Shown here: piece by piece, positions 47,376 through 60,030 of the stretch
Position numbering within the stretch: the stretch's first letter is position 1
How the letters are laid out: the number at the start of each line of letters is the position of its first letter
Assembly: GCA_030248295.1 (NCBI GenBank)
Contig: JASANH010001223.1
Span: 175,092-239,091 of the forward strand
Length of the DNA stretch: 64,000 nt
Source: Mesodorylaimus sp. YZB2_4
Taxonomy: Eukaryota > Nematoda > Enoplea > Dorylaimida > Dorylaimidae
Direction of reading: 5' to 3'
Made by a program: the position numbers and the translations under genes
The notes under the pieces: model-generated
Databases searched by the model: none
Told to the model about the DNA's origin: nothing
Seen by the model: the letters and a program-made list of their open reading frames with translations, nothing else

Positions 47376-47874
47376 TGTGTGACTTAAAAAAATTGTAAAA
47401 GTAGTCCGATAGGATCTTGGAGGTTCGGTTTTTTTGTGGTTGTGAATATTTTATAGCGTATCAGATCAAGGGTCTTGGGTGTGGCGGCGAAACGTTTTTT
47501 TTGGATTGCCGCTCTAAATGTTACAGTATTTTGAATCTGCAGTCATTGCTGTGTGAAGTTGCAATATATGAGCTAACAGTCTTATATTTTCCCTTTTTTT
47601 GTAAGTTCGCTGTTATGACGTTTCATTATGGAGCAGGGATATTGATATTTAATGAAATATTTGCCAGTGGCTGATGTTGTAACTTCTGCTGATCGAAGAC
47701 GCCATGAATCATCGGGGTTGCGGCTAGGGCGGGGAATACCCGTTGACATTGCTAGCACCAGGGCTTTGCTAAGTTGGCTCTCCCTTTCTAACCTTGACTT
47801 CACACTTCTGTAACACTTGTTCACGCTTCAATTGATCTCTCTAAAAATGCTGCAGAAGGTGCAGGAAATGCTAC

Positions 47875-48770
47875 GGTCTCGACTCCCACAAAACACCCGA
47901 TATTGCTCTCGACAGGTTTTGCTCTTGGGCACAAGATTTAGATCACAATAGCAATGAAGGTGCAAAAGTGGAACACGATTCATTTATGTCCATAGTAACT
48001 GCGCCAGTGATAAGGTAACTGATTATTTGCTCTTATCACTATCTCAATATCAGCATGTTTTAGGTTCCAACATTTCGAACGACCTAAACCGAATCGTCGG
48101 CATTCGACATGCGGCAGTCGAAGGAGTGCTTATCACTCGAATGCAGAGCAGATGTACGATAAGAGTGGTGCTATCATAGTTAATCACTGATAAGGAATCA
48201 GAAACGATACAAAATTGTTTCGAGCATAAAATTAATGAGTTCCCTGCTTTTTATTATTCCTGCGTGTAACCAGTGGCTTCTGATAAGTAGTGATGTTTGG
48301 TTCATGATCAGATACCCATGCGCACTGATAAGAAAATAATCAAAATGAGCGCCGCAATGATAGAAGCTACTTCTGAGGGGCTGCTAGCAAGTACTATCAG
48401 GAGTATAAGGCGACCAAATTGATGTTATAGCTGATGAAAAAACAGCTGGCCTCAAAAGGACTGATAATGTTTTGGTGAGGACTGATAAAGGCCTCTGATA
48501 AGAAAGCTGTGTACTAACTAGCGTGATGAGAGGAGCCTGTAACTGCCAATAAATGCAGTGCTGGCAAAAAAATATGTGTGGAATAATGCGTGATAGTAAT
48601 ATCGAATCGCGAGCTACTCGTTAGCCGTAGATATTTATCAAATGCCTGCTGGCGCATTGGAATCACAATAGTTTTATCACGATGTAAACGGGCCTTAGAA
48701 AAACCTGACTGTACAGATCTTTTTGCTTCAATCCCGTTGCTGTGATCACATTCTGATCAAACGATCTAAA
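47875..48770 (+). pseudogene. segmental duplication, copy 2: last-exon fragment of the large gene plus GATAAG-rich flank
   Basis: Collinear with 36786-37630. The first about 145 nt keep the reading frame of the terminal exon (LDSHKTPDIALDRFCSWAQD ... SIVTAPVIR, stop), but upstream exons are absent. The flank keeps eight GATAAG/CTTATC words. It lies about 11 kb from copy 1, and each copy is near an M60 fragment. Confidence 0.85.
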
Positions 48771-49021
48771 AGACGGCACGGCTAAAAATTCCAGCACTGG
48801 AAGACAACCCACTTCGCACTGGAGATGGCCGCCTACGCAAACATATTAGCACTGCCAAAGCCACCATTCGCCTTCGTGCATTCCACATTGAATCTCTTCC
48901 ATGTGGAATGCGCAGAGGCGTCCAGCGATTGCAAACGTCCCCCGAAAAAAGTATAAAAGCAGACCCAGAAACGGTTCTGCTCATTCGATACGTTTTTTTG
49001 ATTCGGTTATGCACTGGCATT

Positions 49022-49061
49022 GGGCTAGCCGGGGCTTGTTCCCTCAATCCCCGGCTAGCCC
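49022..49061. repeat. perfect 13-bp hairpin
   Basis: GGGCTAGCCGGGG and its exact complement CCCCGGCTAGCCC, separated by 14 nt. No T-run follows. Function unknown. Confidence 0.8.
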
Positions 49062-50619
49062 TCAGCCAAAATAACTACTCGAGCTCGCCAGAAAATGATG
49101 TTTCGCGCTTTTGGGCGTCCTCACGCATGAGGTATCTGCTGAAGCCTTGGAATCAGTCCTTCCATAGTCCCCTCGACTTGAAAAAGAATAGCGTATTTAG
49201 CAACCAGCAATTTTGTCAACCACAACGTCATCGACTTGAATACGCGCACAAAGGGTGGTGTATTTCGTCTCCCAGCTCCACGCAGTTTGAATTCAAGGGC
49301 TTGACGTGCAACATTGACTGAAATTGCTGCAGTCATCTTCGAACAGCAGCGTTTGGACCAACATCTCAGACCCCGAAGTCAGCCCTCACTCAAGCCCAGG
49401 ACCAAAACATCATGAAGGTGAAAGTGATGTTCATGGTTTACATGCTCACTGTCAGTGGCTGAGATCCCACCTGTCCTGCTAGCACTTTATGTGCTGTCCA
49501 GAATTGCAAAAAGCTGATATCCGCGAGGTATTACATACACGTGGTTTTTATAATCCGCATGGTCTTATCGGAGGATGCAAAGCAACATCCACTTGGAGTC
49601 CACGACGGAAAAGGAGAATTTCCATGTCCATACAGGTACCTTCTTTATGGCTTCCATCTGTCATCCCATGGAATAATAGTATCGTGGTTCACTTTTCCAT
49701 CCACGTGGATGATTACTTTGCATTTTTTCGAATATGTTTCACCACTTTTGGCTCTTCTAACAATAAGTCATGGCTGGCTGAGGTTCAGATTTTATTCGAT
49801 TATACTTTCAAGAATATCAAACAGTGGGGGTCAAAGAACGCCTGAAGTCATCTTTCATCCGCCGACTGAAAATAAATACAAACGACCACGAACACCATGA
49901 GAAGTGCTGTTGTGAGATCATGCCTACACTCATTTGATCTCTTATCAATGACGAATCTGACAAAGGTTATTGCTGCCATCTCATTCATTATTAGTCATGT
50001 CACTTTGACCTAATTTTTCCCTTTTCCATCTCTCCAATCGCTTCTTTCTGCACCCATAACACAAATGCTTGACTTTTCAAAAAATTTTGCTCCTGGATGT
50101 TTGATATCACTCTATCATTCCTGCGGTCCGAGTATCTCGCGCGCACAGAGGCGCTTACAAATGAGCAATTGGCCAGACCCTGCGAGTTATGCGACTCTCT
50201 CCGGGATTTTATGTTTTCTGTTTTTCACCAAAGGCTAGTTCCAACATGAATAGAATTATCATATTTCGGAGTAAGTCAGGAAGCTTGGACTTTTAAAATA
50301 CGATTCCTTTTTGTTGCCTCGAACTTACTTGGGAAACAATGAGGAATTGCTGCATGCAGTAAGGTTGCTTCTGCCGTGACAGCACGAGTACTCTTTGTGT
50401 AGCATCAACCCAGTGATACTAGAACAGGAAATTCAGCTTCTGTTGAGCCAGCATGCTAATAGCCTTAGGCGTACAGCCTTCAGCACTAGAACGACCATCA
50501 GCCCTTCTATTTTCCTCTCTCTGTTGCCTGAATGAAGTGGCTGAGGTAGGGAACGAACTGTTACACTTTTCATTACTGACAGGGCAGCAGGGCATTCGAT
50601 CAACATTTTTCTACAATCG

Positions 50620-50760
50620 CCGCTGAGGGAGCCCAGCCAACCTCGTTTGCCTTGCATATGGTTAAAATAGGGTGGCAGGGCTAACCTTCTTGTTCTCTGA
50701 TAACAGAGTTTTTTAAAAGTAATAGTAGTTTTTCGCACCCACATTCGGGCTAGGAATTCA
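50620..50760. repeat. dispersed repeat family R1, copy 3
   Basis: GCTGAGGGAGCCCAGCCAAC, then GGTGGCAGGGCTAACC and TTTTTCGCACCCACATTCGG. The hairpin has one mismatch in this copy. Confidence 0.65.
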
Positions 50761-51213
50761 GAACCAATAGAAGAAATTTGTCGTGTAGTTCTAATTAGCT
50801 GACGCAAATTTCGTACAAAGAAGGTTCCCACGTTATGCTCTCTCACTGAGGCCTAATGCGCATAAATCCAGAGTGGCTAGGCTAAACAGCAAACAAATGT
50901 GGCTGTTGATAGGCAGGGGTTTTCAAGTGTTAAAGCACTCCACTTTCGGCCGTGATTAATATTACTGTTACTTATGAATTACAAATTAATAAATATATGA
51001 ACACCAAAAAATATTACTGGCAGCAATATTTTCTGGTGGCAAACGGCCTCAATTTCTGCATCAAATATTCTTTGCTACAGAGAACGTAAAAAAGATTGGG
51101 TAGATTTTTCAAAAATTTTGGGCTTAGAAATCAAAACAATAAAAAGCAAACCAACTAATCCACCAAACTAAAGCAAATAATTCAACCAAACTATACAGAA
51201 CAGAACTCTCGTC

Positions 51214-53485
51214 CAGCGTTGCCAGATGCGAAAAATGAATTTTACTACCAGGACACCTGAAATCCACTACCAGCCACTACACATCTTTCCAAAATCCACT
51301 GCAACAGCCACTAAAAATTTTTATCGCAACAGAGCGAGAATGCAACCTTTTGGTTAACCCTGGATCAATCAAAATTTAGAGTTTTTGCTGATTGATAAAT
51401 CGATCGACGTAACGTAGTACTAGTGTTCGACCGGGGCCCCGACCCCGACGCCGACCCCGATCCCCATTCCCGCGGGAATGGCCACCCTCGTACTCGTCCC
51501 TGTTCCCCCATAAATTGTGTCGGGTAATTCGCCCCCCCCCCCCCCCGAAAAATTTTATCACCTTCGACAATCGAAAAAGAACCACTAAACGCAGCGTCAG
51601 CATTTTGCGCTATGCTGTGAGATTTATAAAAAGTACTATGCTGTCAGCATGGTGTGACGACTTGTGCAATGCGCATGCACTGGCCACTAGGATCAGGTCA
51701 GTATTAATACTGTCTTTTTGTTTTTTAGGAATGTACACGCGGCACTGTGCGGCACATGGGGAGAGTGTATATTCTCAAAGATAGGTTATAGTTGAGGCTA
51801 GCTAGCTAGCTCTCAGTCGATGCAGTACTTTTCCTTGAATAGAAAAATGTCCACCTTGACGCCATTGATGATTCCAAGGCGCAAAAAGAGATCGATATTC
51901 AATAGCTTAGCAAAGTTCCTCACTGACAGTTTTCTTGTCTCGGCTAATCCGCAATAGATTTACGGTATATGTCAAGGCTTCCCTGTACAAAAATGCAGAG
52001 TGAACTTCATGAAGTGTTAAGAACATGTCAAGAAATGAACCCATAAGCAGACTTTGAGACTCAGAGGGTTTTTCCATCCCCATCCCCGTCGGGGTTATCC
52101 CCAGCCCTGAAAGACCCCAAACGGGGAAAGACTAGCCCCGTCCCCGCCCCTGTCCTCCATAGAATCACACCTGGTCGAAAACGCTAGACGTACGTAATGC
52201 CGCGCAGCAGCCCAGCCCAACTCAACTCAACTCCTGGGCAGCTTGCGCGCACTTGCAGCCAGTCGATACAGCCCGCGACGCCTATCAAATATTTAGCATC
52301 ATTTTTAAATGCACCTTTTGAAAAAGTTCTGCTTTGGATGTTTTGATTCATGGAAAGGGAGATATTTAAATCATGATCACAAATCATGAATTTGATCATA
52401 ACTGAGGGAATCTTCCCAAAGCGATCTCCCAATAATAAGTAACCACTACAATTGACTGCGTGACCACTACACATGGAAAACCACTGTAGTGGCCACTACG
52501 CCACTACGGATCCACCAAAGTACAGTAGTGAAAATCCACTATACTCGGATTACTCAGTCTACAGTAGACCCACAACGACGGGCGGCGCCAGACTGGCGGG
52601 GCAGCCCATGGCCGCGCGAAACACAAAACCAGTAACGAGCACGCGCCTGAAAACAGGATCTTTGTATGCTAGGGGCGGAAGATCTTTGCTGCAATTTCAT
52701 ACCTGAAATGGCTTACCGCGTGTGGAAACCTAGGAATCATTGCATGCACACGCATCATTATGCTATACCTTGCGTCAACTGCAATCTATACTTGATCCAG
52801 CTGATTTTAGGGGATGAAGTGATTCATATTTGATACATAGTATCCTTAAACTCGCTAAAATGTCCTCTCGAACGAGTCAGATTTTTTTGATTATACGCAG
52901 ATCAGACTTCTGAGAGGCGTGCAAGTTTTGTAATGAAGCTTTGTCTAGTTTATGGCCACAAATTTATCTAACCCGATATAATTATAGTCCTTACTGCCTA
53001 TAGAGAAGTCAGTACTTCTGGCGTCCTCATGACTTTTTATTACCCATGTCCATAACAGTACTGGGGTCTGCGTGCTCTCGAGTTGCCAAATACATGCAGT
53101 ACTTAAATGATTTTCGTGATACAATGAATTACTGTAGAATACACAACTAGTGAAAGTTTTTATGTGGAATTCCGCAGAGAAACCAAAATCACAGAATAAT
53201 CAACTGCATGCTTATGCTAGATCTTTAGAAATATCTTCAGGCTTCCATCCAGAGACAATGCAGGTCATCGATATACCTTACGCAAAACAATCACCACACA
53301 CCAGGCGCTAAGCATTAAAAAAAACGCCGTTTCCAGCATTCAAAGATCCTCTTTTCAGGCGCGAGCTCGTTACTGGTTTTGTGTTTCGCGCGGCCATGGG
53401 CTGCCCCGCCAGTCTGGCGCCGCCCGTCGTAGTGGGTCTACTGTAGACTGACTGTGAGTAATCCGACTATACGTCTGGCAACGCT
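51214..53485. mobile_element. possible non-autonomous hAT-like element with internal inverted repeats
   Basis: The left edge CAGCGTTGCCAGATGCG and the right edge CGTCTGGCAACGCT are mutually inverted and resemble hAT termini, which often begin CAG.GTTGCCA. Inside, 52546-52664 and 53341-53466 are inverted copies of about 120 bp with only a few differences (ACGACGGGCGGCGCCAGACT shared). No transposase is recognised, and no clear 8-bp target duplication was found at the proposed ends, so the outer limits are uncertain. The inverted pair itself is certain. Confidence 0.55.
51710..51790. mobile_element. short palindromic MITE-like element, copy 3
   Basis: TTTTAGGAATGTACACGCGG ... GAGAGTGTATATTCTCAAAG followed by ATAGGTTATAG, the same layout as at 3189-3270. 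Confidence 0.65.
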
Positions 53486-54050
53486 AGCGCTTGTCTCGGC
53501 GGCCAGCAATTTCAACAAAGAGTAACTACAGCTAACGGAAACAGCACTTACGCGCCACACGGCTAATAAAAGTATTCCGCCTGCTGGTGGTATGCGTTAA
53601 AATCCAGTTTTTCCAACCCAAAAAATTATTTAGCTCGAATCTTAAAAATCAAACCCTCAGAAGAATACTTCGGGCCATGAGAGCTTTCAGAAAAACCAAC
53701 TCTTTTGTCCGTAGCTTTAGTGGTTATTGCTGTGGACAGGACTTAAATACTTCGTCGTCTTCCGTCGTCATCTCTGGAACAGCAAAACGCGCATTTTGGA
53801 TCTCGAGAACGGCTGCACCATTTCAACAAAATTTTGCACGACTATTGGCTATGGCAAACATAGCTCATCCCCAAAATTTTGTGCATTTTGTTAATTTGTT
53901 GTCGCGTTATGAATGAGCAAAGTGGCCCGCTTAACATTTCGCGTCTGTGTGGCTGGGCCAGACATGCAGCTACCGCGCCTGTTAATACTGGTCAAAGAGC
54001 TACAGTCCCTTGTTCACCAAAATTTACACCATAAAAATTTCCGAATCTTA
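53486..54050. other. no gene seen
   Basis: Lies downstream of the decayed M60 copy on the minus strand, where its last exon would be expected. No sequence like the HEFGH exon is present. Confidence 0.45.
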
Positions 54051-56650
54051 CTATTTAGTTTTGAATACGCTGATCGCCATGTCTCCATCAAATCTGAACC
54101 AGCCCATACGAACTGGACTGCCAGCATAGAGAGCATAATAAGTGGAGTCTCGCATCCATCAATATCGACCCTCGGGAACAGCGTGCACTGTTCTTGGCTC
54201 GGCATCAAAGTCGTAACCATTGAGTAAGAAGGAGTTTTTTAAAAGTAAATCGTGGTTTTTGACAGCATTCTCTATTTCTTTGAAAGTGAAATTCAGATAT
54301 GGTTTTTTGATGTCTAGCCAGCTGATATACTCGCCCTGTGCGAACATCCAACCTGGCTCGTATTGCAGTTCCCTTCTCCATTCTTCCTCAGTCATCCCCG
54401 GAGTGAATGTTGTCATCGGCACTGCGTTCTCCATACTTAATTTAATTTTGCCCCAGCTCGTTCCAATTACTTCCAAAGTGATGGGCCCTCCGTAGGGGGA
54501 CCAAATTTCGGTGATTCCTGGATGGAGCACATCATCCACTCTCACGTTCTGAGGACGATACCAGCTGGTAGTCGACCATGGATATTGAAGGAAAATGCTT
54601 GCCTTAATGGCAACTTTATCCTCATCGTAGTCACCAATTTCGATCGACACGTATTCCCTAGGCTTAGCGTACATTCCATTGGAACTAGATTATTAGTTGG
54701 AGAATATTCGTATCCAGTACCACCTGGTTTGATTGAGAGGTCGATGGATATGGATCTTTTTTGGTCGGCTTGAAGTCGTAAGTAATTGGAAACCAGTCAT
54801 CAATATTTTTGCACCAATCCCGCTCTAAACACCAAGTCTGATTGTAACTGATTTTTGGATACATGGATTTTCTAATTATCTGATCAGCGAAACCAGCTTG
54901 GTATTGTCTGATGCGTTGGTCGTCGTCAAAAACTGGGTAGACAAAGGAGGTGTTCCGAACAGGGGCGGCATCTTTTTCAATAACTGACGTCCAGCTTCAG
55001 CTGTATTATTTGAGCTTTACATTGGGTTCGCCGCTTCGGTACAGCTTATTGTTGCGCGTAAGATCTACATGAAGTCGGCCGCCACTCGATATTTCTATCA
55101 GGTCGAAGTGGTTGTATCCGTGTTGAACAATTTTGATCTTCTGCTGATTTGCGTTCTTGCCACCGCAAGGGCTCAGCCGAGCATGGGGATAATCAGAATG
55201 AATAGAAATGCATTGGGTATCATTGCTTTTGAGGCGAACTTCGGTGGTATTCACGGAAATAAGAAATATCTGATAAGGGCTTTTCGAGCATGGGGCCGAG
55301 TAAACCTCGCCAGCCTCGCGCTTTTCTCCGCGTCCATCAATTATTCTTGTCATTGTGGCGCTTAGACATAGCGTTTGACCGTTATAGAATATGGCTTCGT
55401 GCGCAATAAATGAGTCGACATTCGGATCTTGACAATTGCCTGAATAAGCAGTGAAATATACAACCCTAAATACTCATCCAGTTTTACTCCTCTGCTTTCA
55501 ATTTCTAGGACCAGCTGGTTCCTTTTTCTTAATTTTTCTGTGGTAATAGAGTGAGATGCCCTCGTACTTACAAGAGAAGTCGATAAAGTCGATTTTTGAA
55601 AAACAAAAAATTGTAAGATATTTGAAGGAGCAGAAAAAGCTCTGTGCAAAATATCAGAGTCGTCCGGCTAACTGGTCAGCAGTGGTCAGCGCGTAGAGTG
55701 CAATTTTCAAGTTCTGCTAGATTTCTTGAAGTTTTTCAGAAAAAACCCCAAAGGCGAGTGTTGAAAGCTTTAACGCAAAACTCCGAACCCAAAAACCTAG
55801 TTTGGAAAAAACTCTGCGTGTTTTTCTCAACGCTTAGCTTTGTTAACACGCGAAAATTCAGGACTTTAGACGCTGCCCCACTGCTGACCAGTTGGCCAGA
55901 CTGGCTTCTGATATTTTGCATGGAGCTTTCTTTTGCACCTAGGAACATGTTACAATTCTCTTTTCTACAAAGTTCGGCGATGCTCCCTTTGTTAAAGCGA
56001 CGCAAGCTGGGACTCCTGATTGAGAATCCCGATAAAGCTCTTTTTGTTTACTGCCGCTAATTGCTGACCCGATAAAGCTGGTTGCTGTGTGTACTGAAGC
56101 CCCACTGATAACAAAAAAAAAGATTTGAATTACATTTAATTTTAAAGAGCACTTGCTGAGTTTAGATATTGAAGGATACCATACTTAATTTATTAGGACA
56201 ATCTTTATGGGCTGACCATTCTAGTTTCCTTCAGACCACGCAGCGTGGCTTTTGCCCTCGCTCCAAAAAATGTGTGCCAGAGAGCAAGAATATGCTGTAC
56301 ATATTTATGCCTTAGATTACGCACTCACGGATATATTCGTTCAGATCTGTTGTTCCTGAGGTTTTATGGTGGTGTTTTTTGTACAGTAGCATGAATAAGA
56401 AAACTCTAATCTAAACTCACTAGCTTACGAGCTGCACTGATTGTCAGGGCTTTGCTCGCGCTGTTTCCTCTTTACATGGTGGTACGTGAAAAAAATGGTT
56501 CCCTCGAAAATGTTTCCATTGGCCGTAAGTGAGATGCCAAACCCTGCCCCGTAAGTTCTTGGTGAATGCATGTGGCGAATACTTACCTGTAACAAATAAT
56601 ACGATCACAGTAACTAGCAGCAGCAAAAATGTCATCGTTGCTCGGACCAT
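54051..56650 (-). pseudogene. M60 peptidase pseudogene lacking the HEFGH exon
   Basis: Exon 1 (56650-56587) is a signal peptide (MVRATMTFLLLLVTVIVL). Exon 2 (55439 to about 54051) carries the lectin-like part (GQTLCLSATMT, CISIHSDYPHARLSPCGG) and most of the M60 N-terminal module (WSPYGGPITLEVIG, QYEPGWMFAQGEYISWLDIK). It is broken by two stops near 54999-55008, a frame change at an A-run near 54755, a one-base loss near 54677, and a TGA in place of a Trp codon at 54161-54159. The third exon with the zinc site is missing downstream. Splice sites of exons 1-2 still match the intact gene. Confidence 0.85.
55632..55935. mobile_element. foldback element family R4, full copy
   Basis: Left arm TGCAAAATATCAGAG, then GGCTAACTGGTCAGCAGTGG; right arm is the near inverse, CCACTGCTGACCAGTTGGCC then TCTGATATTTTGCA. 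It lies in intron 1 of the M60 pseudogene. Single-arm relatives lie at 18343-18450 and 59840-60030. Confidence 0.65.
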
Positions 56651-56793
56651 TTGGTAGACCAAATGAGCGTTAAATTTGCCTAAAATGGAGTCTCTAGAGG
56701 TTTAGATCTTTCGAACAGCACTTTTTCACTATTTAGAATGGCAATGAAAACTAAAACAGGAAAATTTCGGTTACTTTTTTAGTCTTTATTTAC

Positions 56794-56873
56794 TATCTGT
56801 TTTCTTTGGGAATGTACACGTAGCCTATGCGGTAACCTGGAGGGCGTGTATGTTCTCGAAGAAAACAGGTTAT
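56794..56873. mobile_element. short palindromic MITE-like element, copy 4
   Basis: TATCTGTTTTCTTTGGGAAT then GTACACG, ending CGTGTATGTTCTCGAAGAAA and ACAGGTTAT. Just upstream of the M60 pseudogene's first exon. Confidence 0.75.
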
Positions 56874-56999
56874 GAGCATGCTACATATTCGACTGCGATC
56901 ACTAAGCATTAACTCATTCTTTTTCAGTGACCTATCCTGGCCGTTACTGGGTAGGATCTATTCTCGGCCCTTTTCCGGCAAGAGTGCTCTTAATTTGAA

Positions 57000-57335
57000 C
57001 CTATCTTGCCATCGACTGGGGTCAACCCAGCATGCACGCAGGTCAAGGGTGCGTGTCAGTCGCAACCCCGCCATGTTGCCGATTACCCCGTGGGGCATCC
57101 ATATACACAGCCAGTGCCCCGTGAGGAAAGATGGATTCGAGAGCCTCGCTGCGTAAGACCTCCTCGTTTATCGACGACAGGGAGATGAAGGGTGAGTCAC
57201 CCACCACAAATCGTGCAAGGCGCACAGAGAACTTCACCACGTCCTCAGACGGTCAGAGTTGAACTCAGGGCTGACTGGTTTCTGGGTCTTCCAAGCAAAT
57301 TGTGACAGTCGCTTTTCGCCTCCACACCACTAAGG
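57000..57335. repeat. dispersed repeat family R3, copy 2
   Basis: Collinear with 9160-9485 (CCTATCTTGCCATCGACTGG, CAGTGCCCCGTGAGG, AAGGCGCACAGAGAACTTCA). Confidence 0.7.
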
Positions 57336-59066
57336 CGGCGTCTCAATCTTAGTTACTTCGATTATTAGCATGGGTCGCCCTCAAGTGAGAAATGAGATTT
57401 GTGTTTTTTTGGCATTATGCTCGATGATTGGTGATCACATGATCGAGTCTGCTCACGATGTTTAAAATTTTTAAACGTTGCAATACATACAAGACTAATG
57501 CACGTTAGGAATGCTTCTAGCTCAAAGTATTGCAGCACCAGGGCCACATACGGAACGATCTTATGACTGAGCCTTGGTTCAGGTCGCGTGCAACTAGTCA
57601 GAAAATCATGCAGGCAACGAAAAAGTTTGTTCAAATTCAAACCCCCGTAACTTTTACCATTGGCCATTGCTGACCAGTCAAAACTCTGTGAGATGCACGT
57701 TCTGTGCATAAGATTGCATTGCCATACCTGAAAATCAGTGCTTCGTCAATGTTGACTTTTGCCTTGCAACATCAATCTCTACCTTTCCGTAGAGTCGCTG
57801 TCAGTGATCGCCCCTCAACTTCCGCCGATTGCCCACTGTTTCTGCCGAATCGAACTATACACCACACGCCAGCGATTGCATGAATGGCGAAAACCAACAG
57901 TGAGCAATGCGCCTTTAATGTTGGGGGGTCCCCCACTATTGTAAAAAGCGTGCAATGTTTCCCATTAACCACGCTCGAGATGAGTGGGCGCAAAAAAAGC
58001 TGAAAGATTCGTACTGTTCAAGTTATCAGTGAAGCCCACCCCACATCAGTTTCACAACTAGCCTAAAAATAGATTTTTCCTGACTCTCATTTGCTCTTAT
58101 CTCTTCAATGTTAATTCGGGATTTATCAGGAACCTTTCGAAATCAGTTTGGCGAATCAGAATAATCCATGTTGGCTTGCTGCATGACCAGAGGGCTTGAC
58201 GCAGAGTTCAGTCCTTCAGGCCCCACCCAAGACTGCTGTTTATTGTGGGTGGTAAACATTTTCTTTTCCCCATATAACGATTAAATGCAGCTATTTATTT
58301 CCAAATCCACACCAAGCCAGTGGAAATTAATCACCAAAGTTGTTTTAGAATTGATCGGTTTCGCTTTTGTTGTGCTAACAAAAAATTGTGGATTCTGGCT
58401 CCCTTCTTCCTTGCCACAATGACCAGGAGTGTGGACACAATGCTGCATGAAAATTAACCCTTGATGCAACTTCGCCCTGACCTTAGTAAAATGGGGCATT
58501 AGAGAACACTACCCACGTCGCCGATTTTTTAAGAGCGATGCAAACAAGAGATTTTGTGGGAACTTTTTGCAAGGAGCTCCAACCCATGGCGGCAACGTTC
58601 CGGCATTCGTCTACCAGCTTTGCTTGGGGGGGCTGGACTTGCCCCGGGTTTGATCCCCAGTTATGGAGGCCAGTTTGCGAACCATGCCCTCGCGCTGACC
58701 TTGCAAGCCAGGCTGTAGGTGATTTCTCTAATACCATCAGGGTGTTCCAAGTGGAGAGACGACGGCCAAACGAGTATCAAGACAGTATCCTGTCGATCAT
58801 TCGGGCCTGCTTTTTCAGCATCATAGCCAGGTCGTCGGGAAGTAAAGAAAGGCGTGAATGAGCGTCTCCTTCAATTTTTTGGCAAAACACGGCCCACTAA
58901 ACTACAGTAGCAAAACCAGCACAGGACTTATCTGCACTGCAGCAAAGCAGTCGCAAAGCAAATTAAAAAAATTTAGTTCCCAGCGGAACAATGCAAAAGA
59001 TATGTAACGTAAAATATGTAATGCTATGCTGGGAATCAATCCCAAAAAGTGCTTCCAATATCGACA
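57336..59066. other. intergenic, no gene seen
   Basis: Short frames on both strands without support. CCCCGGGTTTGATCCCCAG near 58638 resembles a tRNA T-arm region, but no A-box partner is convincing. Confidence 0.35.
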
Positions 59067-59325
59067 TCACGCAAGCTTTAAGTCACTGCAGTCAGGGAGT
59101 GCCCAGTCAGGCTTTGTCGAATTCGGATACCAGCTTAATGGGGTGCCAACTGGTATTCCAGCATCGATCAAATTGATTTCTGGTTGCTTGCACTCTTTCT
59201 GTGCCGCTCGTCCTCTGGCAGCGTCAGTAAAAGGGATTTTATAGCCGTCGAAATGTTTGGTCAGGTCCAACTGGAGGACATCGCTCAGAATCTCATATTT
59301 GGCGTCCGCTTATCTCTCTTGTTCA
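59067..59325 (-). pseudogene. M60 peptidase 3'-exon fragment (P3), next to a LINE
   Basis: The minus strand encodes DAKYEILSDVLQLDLTKHFD, then GYKIPFTDAARGRAAQKECK and GTPLSWYPNSTKPDWALPD, close to the end of the copy at 60.7 kb. Its 5' end stops where the (ATGA)n tail of a LINE fragment begins, so the exon was probably split by that insertion. The HEFGH segment is absent. Confidence 0.8.
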
Positions 59326-59840
59326 TCTCATTCATTCATTCATTGTTTATTCGATAGACAAACGCAGGGTGCGCACTCAAAGTCTATGAAACACAACATA
59401 TAAATACAAGGAATTCATAAACATTTTGCGCTTAGAAAATAATCACTCGATGCCCACGCAGTTTCCCAAGAAATATCATTCCACAAGTTAATAGCCGACC
59501 AAATGGTGCTCTGCTTGTAAGCTTCAAAGCTTAGTCCTGAAACAACAAGATGGTGCGGCTCACAGCTCCTGCCGCCGGCTCGGTGAAATATTTGTAATCA
59601 TAAAATCCTGAAACCCGTGATAAAACTTATAAAACCTCGCGCAACTTCAAACAATTTCTTCTGTTATAAAATGACGACCATCCAGATGTGACTAAATCAT
59701 CCTGATACGATATGCTAAAATCAATTAGATAAAGCACAAGAGCATGATGTTGCGCACGTTCTAACTCGGTAATATCTTTGGTCGTGCAAGAAAAACTAGA
59801 GCCAGAAGGCTGGAAGATGGACCAAACCAACCAAAGCCCA
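59326..59840 (-). mobile_element. LINE 3' end with (ATGA)n tail
   Basis: On the minus strand, SAINLWNDISWETAWASSDY is the typical C-terminal W-N-x-(I/L) motif of CR1/Jockey-type LINEs. It is preceded by ITELERAQHHALVLYLIDFS and followed by AATAAACAATGAATGAATGA. Several stops and frame changes show it is decayed. The tail abuts the M60 fragment. Confidence 0.65.
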
Positions 59841-60030
59841 AAAACAGGTCAGCGAGTTCAGAAGAACCGTGCGAGTGTTTCTCAACTTTCTGTCGCCTAA
59901 CTTCACAAGAATTCAAAAACCGCAAGATTGTAGGCGTTGACCACTGGTTACCAGCTGACCAGAAGGGTCAAATATTTTCAGTAGAGCTTTCTTTTACACC
60001 AGGAACTTGGGAATTATCGAATAAGTATGT
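59841..60030. repeat. foldback family R4, partial copy
   Basis: GACCACTGGTTACCAGCTGA then TATTTTCAGTAGAGCTTTCT and TTTACACCAGGAAC match the right arm and flank of 55632-55935. Confidence 0.5.

Larger units (their letters stand above)
48771..51213. other. intergenic with repeats
   Basis: No confident gene. Holds the hairpin at 49022-49061 and an R1 copy at 50620-50760. A plus-strand frame at 48908-49321 overlaps the hairpin and has no family features. Confidence 0.35.

Noticed and set aside
52184-52474. Minus-strand frame inside the hAT-like element, considered as transposase
   Set aside because: No recognisable hAT dimerisation or catalytic motif could be seen.
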